DNA from: Pseudomonas sp. MAG733B
GTDB taxonomy: Bacteria > Pseudomonadota > Gammaproteobacteria > Pseudomonadales > Pseudomonadaceae
DNA: 64,000 nucleotides
Reading direction: 5' to 3'
Assembly: GCF_036884845.1 (NCBI RefSeq)
Contig: NZ_CP145732.1
Coordinates: 5,022,001-5,086,000, forward strand
Shown piece by piece: positions 1-8,920 of the stretch (position 1 is its first letter; each line of letters starts with the position of its first letter). The position numbers and the translations under genes are program-made. Below the pieces are notes generated by a model. The model ran no database searches and had not been told where the DNA came from. It saw only the letters and a program-made list of their open reading frames with translations.

Positions 1-420
1 TTGGTGACCGCCGTGGCCTGCGCCAAAGTGCCGAAGTTCACCGTGATCATCGGCGGCAGCTTCGGTGCGGGCAACTATGGCATGTGCGGGCGCGCCTACG
101 ATCCGCGCTTCCTGTGGATGTGGCCGAATGCGCGCATCGGCGTGATGGGCGCCGAACAGGCGGCCGGCGTGCTGGTGCAGGTCAAGCGCGAACAGGCCGA
201 ACGCAGTGGCCAGGCTTTCAGCGCCGAGCAGGAAGCCGAGATCAAGCAACCGATCCTCGACCAATACGAAGAACAGGGACACCCCTACTATTCCAGCGCT
301 CGCTTGTGGGACGACGGTGTCATCGACCCGGCCCAGACCCGCGATGTGTTGGCCCTGGCCTTGTCCGCGTCGTTGAACGCGCCAATCGAACCGAGCCGCT
401 TCGGCGTGTTCCGGATGTGA
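1..420 (+). CDS. liuB: Methylcrotonoyl-CoA carboxylase beta subunit, C-terminal part (LiuB)
   Basis: This is the last 139 residues of a biotin-dependent carboxyltransferase; the gene begins upstream of the window, so the first codon here is not a start. The Gly-rich stretch [20 protein letters not shown] followed by [12 protein letters not shown] is typical of the acyl-CoA carboxyltransferase C-terminal half of the leucine/isoprenoid enzyme. With LiuD it would carboxylate 3-methylcrotonyl-CoA to 3-methylglutaconyl-CoA in the cytoplasm. Identity is supported by liuC and liuD immediately downstream on the same strand. Geranyl-CoA carboxylase is the close alternative, but the liu gene order favours the methylcrotonyl enzyme. 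Confidence 0.9.
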   Translation: MVTAVACAKVPKFTVIIGGSFGAGNYGMCGRAYDPRFLWMWPNARIGVMGAEQAAGVLVQVKREQAERSGQAFSAEQEAEIKQPILDQYEEQGHPYYSSARLWDDGVIDPAQTRDVLALALSASLNAPIEPSRFGVFRM

Positions 421-425
421 TTTTC

Positions 426-513
426 TGTGGGAGCGGGCTTGCTCGCGAAGGATTCGCCGCGGTTCATCTGATGCACCGCGTTATCGTTCTTCGCGAGCAA
501 GCCCGCTCCCACA
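426..513. repeat. REP-type inverted repeat pair
   Basis: Two arms of about 25 bases, TGTGGGAGCGGGCTTGCTCG and its reverse complement, flank a roughly 40-base centre between liuB and liuC. This is the common pseudomonad REP/REPIN layout. The same family recurs at 42629-42718. Confidence 0.85.
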
Positions 514-535
514 AGGACCGTGGAGACGGAAGAAC

Positions 536-1351
536 ATGAGCGACTTCAACACCCTCGAACTGCTGACCGACCCCCGTGGTTTCGCCACGCTGTGGCTCAG
601 CCGCGAAGAAAAGAATAACGCCTTCAACGCCGAGATGATCCGCGAACTGATCCTCGCACTGGACAAGGTCGCGAGCGATGCCAGCCTGCGCTTCCTGATC
701 GTCCGAGGCCGTGGCAAGCACTTCAGCGCCGGCGCCGATCTGGCGTGGATGCAGCAGTCGGCCGAACTCGATTACCACACCAACCTCGACGACGCCCGGG
801 AACTGGCGGAGTTGATGTACAACCTGGCCAAACTGAAAGTCCCGACCCTGGCCGTGGTGCAAGGCGCAGCCTTTGGCGGTGCGTTGGGCCTGATCAGTTG
901 CTGCGACATGGCCATCGGTGCCGATGACGCGCAGTTCTGCCTGTCGGAAGTACGCATCGGCCTGGCACCGGCGGTGATCAGCCCGTTCGTGGTGCAAGCC
1001 ATCGGCGAGCGCGCCACCCGGCGCTATGCCCTGACCGCTGAACGCTTTGGCGGGCAACGGGCACGGGAACTGGGCCTGTTGTCGGAGAGTTATCCGATTG
1101 CCGAGCTGGAGCAAAAAATCGATCAGTGGATCGACAACCTGCTGCTCAACAGTCCTGCCGCCATGCGTGCCAGCAAGGACTTGCTACGTGAAGTCGGCGA
1201 CGGTTCGCTGAACCCGGCACTGCGTCGCTACACCGAAAACGCCATCGCCCGCATCCGCGTCAGCCCCGAAGGCCAGGAAGGTCTGCGTGCCTTTTTGCAG
1301 AAACGTCCGCCGAGCTGGCAAGCCGAAACCACCACCAAGGAGCCGCGTTGA
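536..1351 (+). CDS. liuC: 3-methylglutaconyl-CoA / gamma-carboxygeranoyl-CoA hydratase (LiuC)
   Basis: This 271-residue crotonase-superfamily protein should hydrate 3-methylglutaconyl-CoA to HMG-CoA in leucine breakdown, and possibly the isohexenyl homologue in acyclic terpene use. The oxyanion-hole signature RGRGKHFSAGADLAWM lies near residues 60-75 and a second crotonase block, GAAFGGALGLISCCDMAIG, near residues 110-130. The ATG is preceded by the Shine-Dalgarno-like GGAGACGGAAG. Its stop overlaps the start of liuD by one base, which indicates translational coupling. A REP pair separates it from liuB. Family assignment is firm; substrate is inferred from the operon. Confidence 0.92.
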   Translation: MSDFNTLELLTDPRGFATLWLSREEKNNAFNAEMIRELILALDKVASDASLRFLIVRGRGKHFSAGADLAWMQQSAELDYHTNLDDARELAELMYNLAKLKVPTLAVVQGAAFGGALGLISCCDMAIGADDAQFCLSEVRIGLAPAVISPFVVQAIGERATRRYALTAERFGGQRARELGLLSESYPIAELEQKIDQWIDNLLLNSPAAMRASKDLLREVGDGSLNPALRRYTENAIARIRVSPEGQEGLRAFLQKRPPSWQAETTTKEPR

Positions 1352-3297
1352 TGAGCGCACCTGTCCTCACTACCCTGCTGGTGGCCAACCGTGGCGAAAT
1401 CGCTTGCCGGGTGATGCGCACCGCGAAGGCCCTGGGCCTGACCACCGTGGCCGTGCACAGCGCCACCGACCGAGACGCCCGCCACAGCCGCGAGGCGGAT
1501 ATCCGCGTCGACCTGGGTGGCAGCAAAGCCGCTGAGAGTTACCTGCAAATCGACAAACTGATCGCCGCGGCCAAGGCCAGCGGCGCCCAGGCGATCCATC
1601 CCGGTTATGGCTTTCTGTCGGAGAACGCCGGGTTCGCTCGCGCCATCGAAGCGGCAGGCCTGATTTTCCTCGGCCCGCCCGCCTCGGCCATCGACGCCAT
1701 GGGCAGCAAGTCCGCCGCCAAGGCCCTGATGGAAACGGCTGGCGTGCCGTTGGTGCCGGGCTATCACGGCGAGGCTCAAGACCTCGACACCTTCCGCGAT
1801 GCCTGCGAACGCATCGGCTACCCGGTGCTGCTCAAGGCCACGGCCGGTGGCGGCGGCAAAGGCATGAAAGTGGTCGAGGACGTCAGCCAACTGGCCGAAG
1901 CCCTGGCCTCGGCCCAACGTGAAGCGCTTTCGTCGTTCGGCGATTCGCGGATGCTGGTGGAGAAGTACCTGCTCAAACCGCGTCACGTGGAAATCCAGGT
2001 GTTCGCCGATCAGCACGGCAACTGCCTGTACCTCAACGAACGTGACTGCTCGATTCAACGTCGGCACCAGAAAGTCGTCGAAGAAGCGCCGGCGCCTGGC
2101 CTGAGCCCGGAATTGCGCCGCGCCATGGGCGAAGCCGCCGTGCGTTCGGCGCAGGCAATCGGCTATGTCGGCGCCGGCACCGTGGAGTTCCTGCTGGATG
2201 CTCGCGGCGAGTTCTTCTTCATGGAGATGAACACCCGCCTGCAAGTGGAACACCCGGTCACCGAAGCCATCACTGGCCTCGACCTGGTGGCGTGGCAGAT
2301 TCGCGTGGCACGCGGCGAAGCGTTGCCGATGACTCAGGATCAGGTGCCGCTGCTCGGCCATGCGATCGAAGTGCGGCTGTATGCCGAAGATCCGGGCAAT
2401 GACTTCCTGCCCGCGACCGGGCGTCTGGAGCTGTATCGCGAATCCGCGCCGGGTGCGGGCCGTCGAGTGGACAGCGGCGTTGAAGAAGGCGATGAAATCT
2501 CGCCGTTCTACGACCCGATGCTCGGCAAGCTGATTGCCTGGGGAGAGGACCGTGAACAGGCTAGATTGCGCCTGCTAAGCATGCTGGATGAATTCGCCAT
2601 TGGCGGACTGAAGACCAACATCAACTTTCTGCGGCGCATCATCGGCCACCCGGCGTTTGCCGCGGCGGAGCTGGATACCGGGTTCATCCCGCGTTATCAG
2701 GAACAACTGCTGCCAGCACCTGCGCAACTCAGTGACGAATTCTGGCAAGCCGCTGCCCAGGCGTTTGCCCAGAGCCAGCACCGTTCAACACGCAGTGATG
2801 ATCCGTGTTCGCCATGGGCCGTCGGCAACGGTTTCCGCGCCGGATTGCCAGCGGAAATCACCCTGCACCTGAGTTGTGAAGGCCAGGATCGTGCGCTGAC
2901 TTTGGGCGACATCAACGCTCAGCTCCGGGGCGAGCAATTGCTGACCGAACACAACGGCGTGCGCCGCCAGCATCGGGCGATCCGTCGGGGTGAACATGTG
3001 TATTTGCAATGGGACGGTGAGCTGCATCGCATCGAGTCGTACGACCCGATCAGTGCCGTCGAGGCCAGCCATAGTCATCAAGGTGGGCTGACTGCGCCGA
3101 TGAACGGCAGCATCGTGCGGGTGCTAGTGGAGGCCGGGCAAACGGTCGAAGCCGGGGCGCAATTGGTGGTGCTGGAAGCGATGAAGATGGAGCACAGCAT
3201 TCGTGCACCGCATGCGGGTGTGATCAAGGCGCTGTATTGCCAGGAAGGCGAAATGGTCAGCGAAAGTAGTGCATTGGTCGAGCTGGAAGAGGCGTGA
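1351..3297 (+). CDS. liuD: Methylcrotonoyl-CoA carboxylase alpha (biotin) subunit (LiuD)
   Basis: A 648-residue protein carrying biotin carboxylase and biotin carrier domains. The ATP-grasp glycine loop GGGGKGMK is near residue 170, ERDCSIQRRHQKVVEEAP near residue 230 and FMEMNTRLQVEHPVTE near residue 290. The biotinyl-lysine motif LEAMKMEHS sits near the C-terminus. It carboxylates its own biotin with bicarbonate and ATP for transfer by LiuB. I chose ATG 1351, which shares its A with the liuC stop, over an in-frame TTG at 1348. The order liuB-liuC-liuD matches the pseudomonad liu operon, but the expected liuE (HMG-CoA lyase) does not follow; a divergent repressor gene ends 40 bases further on. 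Confidence 0.93.
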   Translation: MSAPVLTTLLVANRGEIACRVMRTAKALGLTTVAVHSATDRDARHSREADIRVDLGGSKAAESYLQIDKLIAAAKASGAQAIHPGYGFLSENAGFARAIEAAGLIFLGPPASAIDAMGSKSAAKALMETAGVPLVPGYHGEAQDLDTFRDACERIGYPVLLKATAGGGGKGMKVVEDVSQLAEALASAQREALSSFGDSRMLVEKYLLKPRHVEIQVFADQHGNCLYLNERDCSIQRRHQKVVEEAPAPGLSPELRRAMGEAAVRSAQAIGYVGAGTVEFLLDARGEFFFMEMNTRLQVEHPVTEAITGLDLVAWQIRVARGEALPMTQDQVPLLGHAIEVRLYAEDPGNDFLPATGRLELYRESAPGAGRRVDSGVEEGDEISPFYDPMLGKLIAWGEDREQARLRLLSMLDEFAIGGLKTNINFLRRIIGHPAFAAAELDTGFIPRYQEQLLPAPAQLSDEFWQAAAQAFAQSQHRSTRSDDPCSPWAVGNGFRAGLPAEITLHLSCEGQDRALTLGDINAQLRGEQLLTEHNGVRRQHRAIRRGEHVYLQWDGELHRIESYDPISAVEASHSHQGGLTAPMNGSIVRVLVEAGQTVEAGAQLVVLEAMKMEHSIRAPHAGVIKALYCQEGEMVSESSALVELEEA

Positions 3298-3336
3298 AAG
3301 GAAGATCGGTCCTACGCGCTGCGAGGACCGATCTGA

Positions 3337-3975
3337 TCAGAACTTGGCTGTTGCCTGAACCACCACGCCGATGATTCGGCACCCTTCGGTGTAAAGGGCT
3401 TTCGGATACGTCGGATTGAGCGGGACCAGGTAACGCTGCCCGCCCTCTTCGATCAACTTGCGAAAAACCGCCTCGCTGCTGTCTCGCCACTGGGCTATGA
3501 CCAGTTTGCCAGGCACTGCTTCCACGTCCGGGTCCACCAGGATCAACATGCCTTCGGCGATGCTGAGGCCACTGGGTGCGGTCATCGCATCGCCCGTGAC
3601 CGTCAGCCAGAATGCTGCGCCTTGTGCGTGGTAGTCCGACAGTTCAAAACGGTATTGCGCCTGTTCGCCATCGCGGACTTCCCCGGTTTCCCGCCAGTCA
3701 CTGACCGGGTAGCGGAAGTACGGGTTGTACTTTTGCGTCAGGGAAATCCCGTCGTCCTGCGGCTCTTGAGGCTCGCGAATCACCAACACCACCTCGAGAA
3801 AATCCATCCCGAGCGCCTTCAACACGCGGTTCATGTTGTCGATGCCGGGCTCGCGACGCTTATTCAGCCAATGACCAACGCCACCCTGGGACATCCCGAG
3901 GCGGTCGGCGAGTATCTCTTGAGTGACTTTGAGCTCACTCATCTTGGCCTTGACCAATTCAATCCATTTATCCAT
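3337..3975 (-). CDS. XRE-family/S24-like repressor (PrtR/CI type) with a substituted catalytic Ser
   Basis: A 212-residue two-domain repressor. The N-terminal helix-turn-helix reads VTQEILADRLGMSQGGVGHW (about residues 18-37). The C-terminal half is an S24/LexA-like peptidase fold. In RecA-responsive repressors of this family the nucleophile is the Ser of a GDSM motif. Here the motif reads GDAM (GCG codon at 3586-3588), while the general-base Lys in VFRKL appears kept. If so, the protein should bind DNA but not self-cleave. The start at 3975 (MDKWIELVKAKM) was chosen because homologous repressors begin near the HTH; the open frame extends 14 codons further upstream. No prophage or pyocin genes are adjacent. 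It is convergent with liuD and divergent from the DUF6124 gene. Confidence 0.8.
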   Translation of the reverse strand: MDKWIELVKAKMSELKVTQEILADRLGMSQGGVGHWLNKRREPGIDNMNRVLKALGMDFLEVVLVIREPQEPQDDGISLTQKYNPYFRYPVSDWRETGEVRDGEQAQYRFELSDYHAQGAAFWLTVTGDAMTAPSGLSIAEGMLILVDPDVEAVPGKLVIAQWRDSSEAVFRKLIEEGGQRYLVPLNPTYPKALYTEGCRIIGVVVQATAKF

Positions 3976-4104
3976 GTGCGGCACGATACGGGGTGGACTC
4001 CGCCCATCAAAACACAAATTGTAGTATTTAAACTATGGTCACAAATACATATCGTACTAGGATGGATTCACGGATCTGAATCAATCACGGAGCTTTCCCC
4101 CACC

Positions 4105-4446
4105 ATGAGCCAACCCGCCAACGACCTGCCTGATATGCAAATCGACACCTCCCTCACCTCACCGCAAGGTTCGGCCGCCGCCCAGCGCGCACTGGACTAT
4201 TACCTGAAACCGGCTGTTTCAGAGGAAGGGGTCGCGGAACGTTTCTTTGATGTGAACCGAAATATCAGCAGCGAGGAGGCGCTGGTCCATGCGTCAGACC
4301 TGCTGCGCTGTGCCGCAGCCACGGCTTTCGAGTCAGCCAGCCATTTGCAGGGTTCAAGTCGGGACTTGGCGTTTTCGGCAGTGCACATGATCGACATGGC
4401 CAAAGCCATGGTGGATCGGTCACTGGAGAGACATCAAATCGGTTGA
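4105..4446 (+). CDS. DUF6124/DUF3077-type small protein
   Basis: A 113-residue protein of the short, mostly helical pseudomonad family often annotated DUF6124 (formerly DUF3077). The features that suggest this are the ALDYYLKP segment after an acidic, disordered N-terminus, a middle ALVHASDLLRCAAATAFE helix, and a final helix ending in MVDRSLE. No catalytic motif or signal peptide is visible. ATG 4105 was chosen because upstream in-frame sequence lies antisense to the repressor gene. It is divergent from the S24-like repressor and could be a target of it, which is inference only. Function is unknown. Confidence 0.65.
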   Translation: MSQPANDLPDMQIDTSLTSPQGSAAAQRALDYYLKPAVSEEGVAERFFDVNRNISSEEALVHASDLLRCAAATAFESASHLQGSSRDLAFSAVHMIDMAKAMVDRSLERHQIG

Positions 4447-4506
4447 AGCGAAGGTGTAAAAAAGAGAGGACTGGAAAGAATTTTCCAATCGCGCAGATAA
4501 AATCAT

Positions 4507-4538
4507 TTGACTTGCAAACGAGAATGATTATTATTGCA
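4507..4538 (+). promoter_or_regulatory. Sigma70 promoter overlapped by a Fur box, upstream of PrrF
   Basis: TTGACT (4507-4512) and TATTAT (4529-4534) are separated by 16 bases. A Fur-box-like 19-mer, GAGAATGATTATTATTGCA (4520-4538), overlaps the -10 and matches 13 of 19 positions of the GATAATGATAATCATTATC consensus. This arrangement predicts repression by Fe-Fur and expression under iron starvation. Confidence 0.8.
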
Positions 4539-4540
4539 TC

Positions 4541-4653
4541 AGCTGGTCGCGAGATCAGTCGATGGACCAAAAGACCTTAGGTCGGTCTTTTGGACTATCT
4601 CCTCATCAGGCTAATCACGGTTTTTGACCCGGCTTTTTGCCGGGTCTTTTTTT
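4541..4653 (+). ncRNA. prrF: PrrF iron-responsive small RNA
   Basis: The stretch has the PrrF hallmarks as I remember them from P. aeruginosa. It starts with an AGCTGGTCGCGAGATCAG segment, continues with a stem (CCAAAAGACC / GGTCTTTTGG), and has the highly conserved single-stranded core CTATCTCCTCATCAGGCTAA near 4592-4615. It ends in a GACCCGGC hairpin followed by U8. PrrF RNAs pair with mRNAs of iron-containing, non-essential proteins (for example sodB and TCA-cycle genes) with Hfq and lower their translation when iron is scarce. The length of about 113 bases fits. The 5' end is set from the promoter position and is approximate. I cannot tell which PrrF paralogue this is. Confidence 0.85.
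4626..4653 (+). terminator. Rho-independent terminator of PrrF
   Basis: A perfect 8-bp stem GACCCGGC/GCCGGGTC with a T5 loop is followed by eight T residues. The remaining 4654-4868 holds no gene or further signal that I can support. Confidence 0.9.
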
Positions 4654-4868
4654 GCCAGTTTTCTGGCTTATGGCTTCAGGCTAATGAAGTCTTTAGGTGC
4701 CGCAAATTCGATGGCGCGGATGATATCAAAAGAATATTTGTTGGCAAGAGAAGCCTGTGATCATTAGGGCAAACTAATGGCAAATAGCACTTGAGAATCA
4801 ATCGCACAATCTCTAAGCTGCCTCGGCGTCAAGGAGGACGCCCCCCTTGATACCCCCTTCCAGCCCTT

Positions 4869-6479
4869 TCAATACACCGCGATATGCGAATCCGTTCGCG
4901 GCTCGGTTCCCCCGCACAACACTCCCGTTTCAGGATCACGCAGGATGATCTGCCCTCGCCCGTAACTGGTGAGATCGCAGGCAACTTCCACCGTGTGACC
5001 ACGCCGTGCCAGCGCCGCCGCCATGTCCCGTGATGCATCCTGTTCGATTCCGACCTTCAGTCCGCCCAGCCATTGCCAGCGCGGCGCATCAAGGGCCGCT
5101 TGCGGGTTGAGTCCAAAATCCACCAGGTTCATCACCATTTGCACATGCCCTTGCGGCTGCATGTAACCGCCCATCACGCCAAACGGCCCCATCGCCTCAC
5201 CGTCCTTGCTGAGGAACCCGGGAATGATGGTGTGGAAAGTCTTTTTGCCAGGGGCCAGGCAGTTGGAATGCCCGGGATCGAGGCTGAATTCTTCGCCACG
5301 GTTTTGCAGGGCGATACCGCTGTCGGGCAATACCACGCCGGAACCGAACCCGTGATAGTTGCTCTGGATAAATGAAACCATGTTGCCATCGGCGTCGGCG
5401 GTGGCCAGGTAGACGGTGCCGCTGGCGTGGGGATCGCCCGGCTGCGGCGCGATTGCCTGTTCGCCAATCTGCGCTCGGCGATGGCTTGCATAGTGTTCAC
5501 TCAGCAAGTCATCGACAGCAACCCGCATGTGTTCCGGATCCGTGATGTAGTGCAAGCCATCGCTGTAGGCGAGTTTCATGGCTTCGAGTTGACGATGCCA
5601 GGTCTGTTGACTGTCGCGGTGATCGAAATCGAAGCCCTCAAGTATCTTCAATGTCATCAAGGCCACCAGCCCCTGCCCGCTCGGTGGAATCTCCCAGACG
5701 TCGACCCCGCGATAATTGACCTTGATCGGCTCGACCCATTGCGCGCGGTAGTCCTGCAAGTCGCTGGCGCGCAAGTAACCACCCGTGGCCCGGGAGTGTG
5801 CGTCCAGCCGTTGTGCCAGCGCACCACGGTAGAGACTTTCACAACCGCTGGCCGCCAGCTCGCTGAGGGTGCGAGCCTGGGCCGGGTTGCGGAACAGTTC
5901 ACCGGCACGGGGCGCACGACCTTCAATCAGAAAGGTCTCGAACCAGCTTTCAAGCACCTCGCTGCGGTCGGGTGTGAAATCCTCCAGTGCGCTTTGCCAT
6001 TGCAGCGCAACCACCGGCGACACGGGAAAGCCATCGCGCGCCAGACTGATTGCCGGTTGCAGCAACTCGGCAAACGGCAGTCGACCGAAACGTTTGGACA
6101 GCTCAGCCCAGGCCGACGGGCAACCCGGAACGGTGACCGGCGTCCAGCCATGCAACGGCATCTTTTCATGGCCCGCGGCTTTAACCGCCTCGATGCTCAA
6201 GGCTTGTGGCGCAGCGCCATTGGCGTTCAAACCGTGCAATTTGTTTTGCGTCCAGACCAACGCAAACGCGTCGCCACCAATACCGCAACCGGTGGGCTCG
6301 ACAACGGTTAACGCTGCGGCGGTGGCAATCGCTGCATCGATGGCATTGCCACCACGACGCATGATTTCAATTCCGGCTTCAGCGGCCAGTGGTTGTGAAG
6401 CGGCGACCATGCCGCGTTTGGCGAAGACGCTTTGACGTTGTGAGGCGTAGGGATATTCATGGGCAGAAAATTTGAACAT
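4869..6479 (-). CDS. Gamma-glutamyltransferase-family protein (cytoplasmic, YwrD-like)
   Basis: A 536-residue Ntn-hydrolase of the gamma-glutamyltransferase family. It opens with the family block MVAASQPLAAEAGIEIMRRG and GGNAIDAAIA, and PTGCGIGGDAF follows. The likely autocatalytic Thr lies in HASGTVYLATADADGN near residue 360, where cleavage would create the small subunit. Unlike periplasmic GGT it has no signal peptide, so it probably acts in the cytoplasm on gamma-glutamyl compounds or related amides. ATG 6479 was preferred to a GTG 12 bases upstream, though neither has a strong ribosome site. It lies 31 bases downstream of an amino acid ABC transporter on the same strand and may process what that imports. 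Exact substrate unknown. Confidence 0.82.
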   Translation of the reverse strand: MFKFSAHEYPYASQRQSVFAKRGMVAASQPLAAEAGIEIMRRGGNAIDAAIATAAALTVVEPTGCGIGGDAFALVWTQNKLHGLNANGAAPQALSIEAVKAAGHEKMPLHGWTPVTVPGCPSAWAELSKRFGRLPFAELLQPAISLARDGFPVSPVVALQWQSALEDFTPDRSEVLESWFETFLIEGRAPRAGELFRNPAQARTLSELAASGCESLYRGALAQRLDAHSRATGGYLRASDLQDYRAQWVEPIKVNYRGVDVWEIPPSGQGLVALMTLKILEGFDFDHRDSQQTWHRQLEAMKLAYSDGLHYITDPEHMRVAVDDLLSEHYASHRRAQIGEQAIAPQPGDPHASGTVYLATADADGNMVSFIQSNYHGFGSGVVLPDSGIALQNRGEEFSLDPGHSNCLAPGKKTFHTIIPGFLSKDGEAMGPFGVMGGYMQPQGHVQMVMNLVDFGLNPQAALDAPRWQWLGGLKVGIEQDASRDMAAALARRGHTVEVACDLTSYGRGQIILRDPETGVLCGGTEPRTDSHIAVY

Positions 6480-6510
6480 GGCAGGACTCACACAAATTTG
6501 TTTGATGGGC

Positions 6511-7290
6511 TTACAACACTCGACTGAGAAAGGCGCGGGTACGCGCGTGCTTCGGCTGACTGAAAATCTGCTCAGGCGGCCCCTGTTCGATCAGTTCGCC
6601 CTGATCGAGCACCACCACCCGATCAGCCACCTCACGGGCAAACCCCATTTCATGGGTGACAACGACCATGGTCATGCCCTCCTCGGCCAGCTCCTTCATG
6701 ACTTGCAGCACTTCCCCCACCGTCTCGGGGTCAAGGGCGCTGGTGGGCTCATCGAACAGCATGGCCTGGGGTTTCATGGCCAATGCCCGGGCGATGGCCA
6801 CCCGCTGCTGCTGGCCACCGGACAACATCGACGGGTAATGATCGGCCTTTTCCGCCAGCCCCACCCGCGTGAGCAGCGCCCGCGCTTGCTCCAGCGCCGC
6901 CGCGCGCGAAACACCCAGCACCTGGATGGGCGCCTCGATGATGTTTTCCAGAGCCGTCATATGCGGGAACAAATTGAATCGCTGGAACACCATGCCGATG
7001 TCCCGACGCTGGCGAGCAATGTTGCGCTCCGAATCCCGGACCAGGCTGCCATCGGCCCGGGTGCGATAGCCCATCGGCTGACCCGCGACGCGGATCTGCC
7101 CCGACTGGATGTCCTCCAGCAAATTGATACAGCGGATAAACGTGGTTTTACCGGAGCCCGACGCACCGATCAGCACCACCACTTCACCGCGTTTCACTTG
7201 CAGGGAAATGCCCTTGAGAATCTCAAGCTCACCAAACGACTTGTGGATATCCAGCGCTTCGATGACCAGTTCTTCACTCATGTGCGCCAT
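6511..7290 (-). CDS. Polar amino acid ABC transporter, ATP-binding protein
   Basis: A 259-residue ATPase of the GlnQ/HisP class. The Walker A is GASGSGKTT near residue 42, the signature [16 protein letters not shown] near residue 160, and the Walker [14 protein letters not shown] near residue 185. The switch His follows in [16 protein letters not shown]. It energises uptake through the adjacent permease and binding protein. ATG 7290 has a good GAGAGGG site and follows the permease stop by a single base; a second ATG at 7281 is possible. It forms one operon, in order of transcription, with the binding protein (8877), the permease (8059) and the GGT-like gene (6479). Confidence 0.92.
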   Translation of the reverse strand: MAHMSEELVIEALDIHKSFGELEILKGISLQVKRGEVVVLIGASGSGKTTFIRCINLLEDIQSGQIRVAGQPMGYRTRADGSLVRDSERNIARQRRDIGMVFQRFNLFPHMTALENIIEAPIQVLGVSRAAALEQARALLTRVGLAEKADHYPSMLSGGQQQRVAIARALAMKPQAMLFDEPTSALDPETVGEVLQVMKELAEEGMTMVVVTHEMGFAREVADRVVVLDQGELIEQGPPEQIFSQPKHARTRAFLSRVL

Positions 7291-7291
7291 C

Positions 7292-8059
7292 TCAACGCCC
7301 TCTCAACAGTTTCATGGTGTTGCGTCCGAACATCCGGCTGGCGGCCGGTGCCGGGCGATCGGACTGACCGAAACGTGTCTCCAGCCAGCGCTGGAAAAAG
7401 CCCCAGAGTGTGGTCAACGCCAGGAAGTAGATGGCCACGACCAGGTACAACTCGAACACGCGGAAGGTCGCCGAGGTCACCATTTGCGTGCTGAGCAGCA
7501 GTTCCTGCACCCCGATCACGCTGACCAGCGTGGTGTTTTTCAGCATCACGTTGAACTCGTTGCCCAGCGGCGGCACGATCACCCGGAACGCTTGCGGCAG
7601 CACGATGCGGCGCATCAATTTGGGGAACGTCATGCCCAGGGACCGCCCGGCTTCGTACTGCCCCTTGTCCACCGCACCGATGCCGGCCCGAATGATTTCG
7701 GCCATGTAGGCGCCTTCGTTGAGGCCCAGAGCGATGATCGCCGCCTGGATGTTGCCCGGCACGATGAACCAGCCGAGGTCCAGGTCTTCAAAGCGGAAAA
7801 TCCCGCCCGCCGCCAACGCCGTGTACAGAAACACGATCTGCACCAGCAACGGCGTGCCGCGCATCAGCCAGACATAAAAGCGCACCGGGTATTGCAACAA
7901 CGGGTTACTCGACAGCTTCATCAACGCCGCGATCAGCCCCAGCACACAACCGAGCAACATCGCCGAAACGCTGATCAGGCAAGTCAGCCAGAGCCCCGTC
8001 AGGTACACATCGCTGGGCTGCAACAGGTACTGCCAGAACACATCCCAATTGAAATTCAT
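7292..8059 (-). CDS. Polar amino acid ABC transporter, permease
   Basis: A 255-residue inner-membrane protein of the HisM/GlnP family with about five hydrophobic segments and the coupling-helix EAA motif in [20 protein letters not shown] near residue 155. ATG 8059 was chosen over the longer open frame because it has a GAGGG site and begins the amphipathic [13 protein letters not shown] seen in this family. Only one permease gene is present, so a homodimer is likely. Amino acid type cannot be read from the sequence. Confidence 0.9.
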   Translation of the reverse strand: MNFNWDVFWQYLLQPSDVYLTGLWLTCLISVSAMLLGCVLGLIAALMKLSSNPLLQYPVRFYVWLMRGTPLLVQIVFLYTALAAGGIFRFEDLDLGWFIVPGNIQAAIIALGLNEGAYMAEIIRAGIGAVDKGQYEAGRSLGMTFPKLMRRIVLPQAFRVIVPPLGNEFNVMLKNTTLVSVIGVQELLLSTQMVTSATFRVFELYLVVAIYFLALTTLWGFFQRWLETRFGQSDRPAPAASRMFGRNTMKLLRGR

Positions 8060-8070
8060 CTGGTTTTCCC

Positions 8071-8877
8071 TCAGTCCAGTTTGTCGCTGTCGACATGCCA
8101 TTTACTGAGGAGCGCGGTGTAGCTGCCGTCGGCGCGCATGCCTTGCAGGACTTCGGTCAACGCCACGGTCAGTTGCGGATCGCTTTTGCGGACGCCAAAA
8201 CCGGTGAGGATGCGATTGAAGGCTGGCACCGCTGACTGGAACAGGTCAGGAGCCAGTTGCTGATAGTGTCCGGCGGACTCGACCGTGGTGCCGAAGGCGT
8301 CTACCTGGTTGATGCGCAAGGCCTGGAACGCATCGGCATCGACGTTGTACACCACCAGTTTCATCGGCGCCTTGCCGGCCGCTTCAAGCTTTTCGTTCTC
8401 CTTGCCCAGCAGCATGCGGATGGTCGAACCGTTACTGACCGCGACCTTGAGCCCCGACAAATCCTCCAGCGTGCTCACCGATTTCGGGTTGCCCTTGGGC
8501 ACGACGATCGACTGGCTGGAATACATGAAGTTGACGATGTCGATCACTTCGCGGCGTTCGGGTTTGTCGAACAGTTGATCGACGATCATGTCGCACTGCT
8601 GCGCCAGCAATGCCGGGATCAACCCGGCGAAAGGCGAGATGCGCCATTCGACTTTCTTGTCACCCAGGCGTTTGGCAATCGCTTCGCCCATGTCGACCTG
8701 AAGTCCGACCGGTTTTTGCTTCAGGTCAAACGACACCAGCGGCGGTGAGTCCATGCCGGAGCAATAGACGATCTTTTCGCTCTTGCTTAATCGCTCGGGT
8801 AACTCGGGGGCAGCAAACGCCCATTGGGAACACAGACTCAAGGTGAACACCGCAACTAACGCGCAAGGCTTTTGCAT
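8071..8877 (-). CDS. ABC transporter periplasmic amino-acid-binding protein
   Basis: A 268-residue solute-binding protein (SBP_bac_3 class). The signal peptide is MQKPCALVAVFTLSLCSQ followed by WAFA, with cleavage expected after Ala. The family core VGLQVDMGEAIAKRLG is present, as is the DMIVDQLFDKPERREVIDIV region that shapes the ligand pocket in His/Gln/Arg-binding proteins. Start 8877 is the only one giving a clean signal peptide. It is the promoter-proximal gene of the four-gene operon and is divergent from nothing: the GntR gene lies upstream on the same strand and ends 43 bases before this start. Confidence 0.9.
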   Translation of the reverse strand: MQKPCALVAVFTLSLCSQWAFAAPELPERLSKSEKIVYCSGMDSPPLVSFDLKQKPVGLQVDMGEAIAKRLGDKKVEWRISPFAGLIPALLAQQCDMIVDQLFDKPERREVIDIVNFMYSSQSIVVPKGNPKSVSTLEDLSGLKVAVSNGSTIRMLLGKENEKLEAAGKAPMKLVVYNVDADAFQALRINQVDAFGTTVESAGHYQQLAPDLFQSAVPAFNRILTGFGVRKSDPQLTVALTEVLQGMRADGSYTALLSKWHVDSDKLD

Positions 8878-8920
8878 GACATGACTCCAGGTGGCTGCAA
8901 CGGGGGATGTGTTTGTTCTT

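Noticed and set aside
3337..4446. Pyocin or prophage region controlled by a PrtR-like repressor
   Set aside because: No holin, lysin, tail, integrase or capsid gene is present on either side; liu genes and PrrF flank it.
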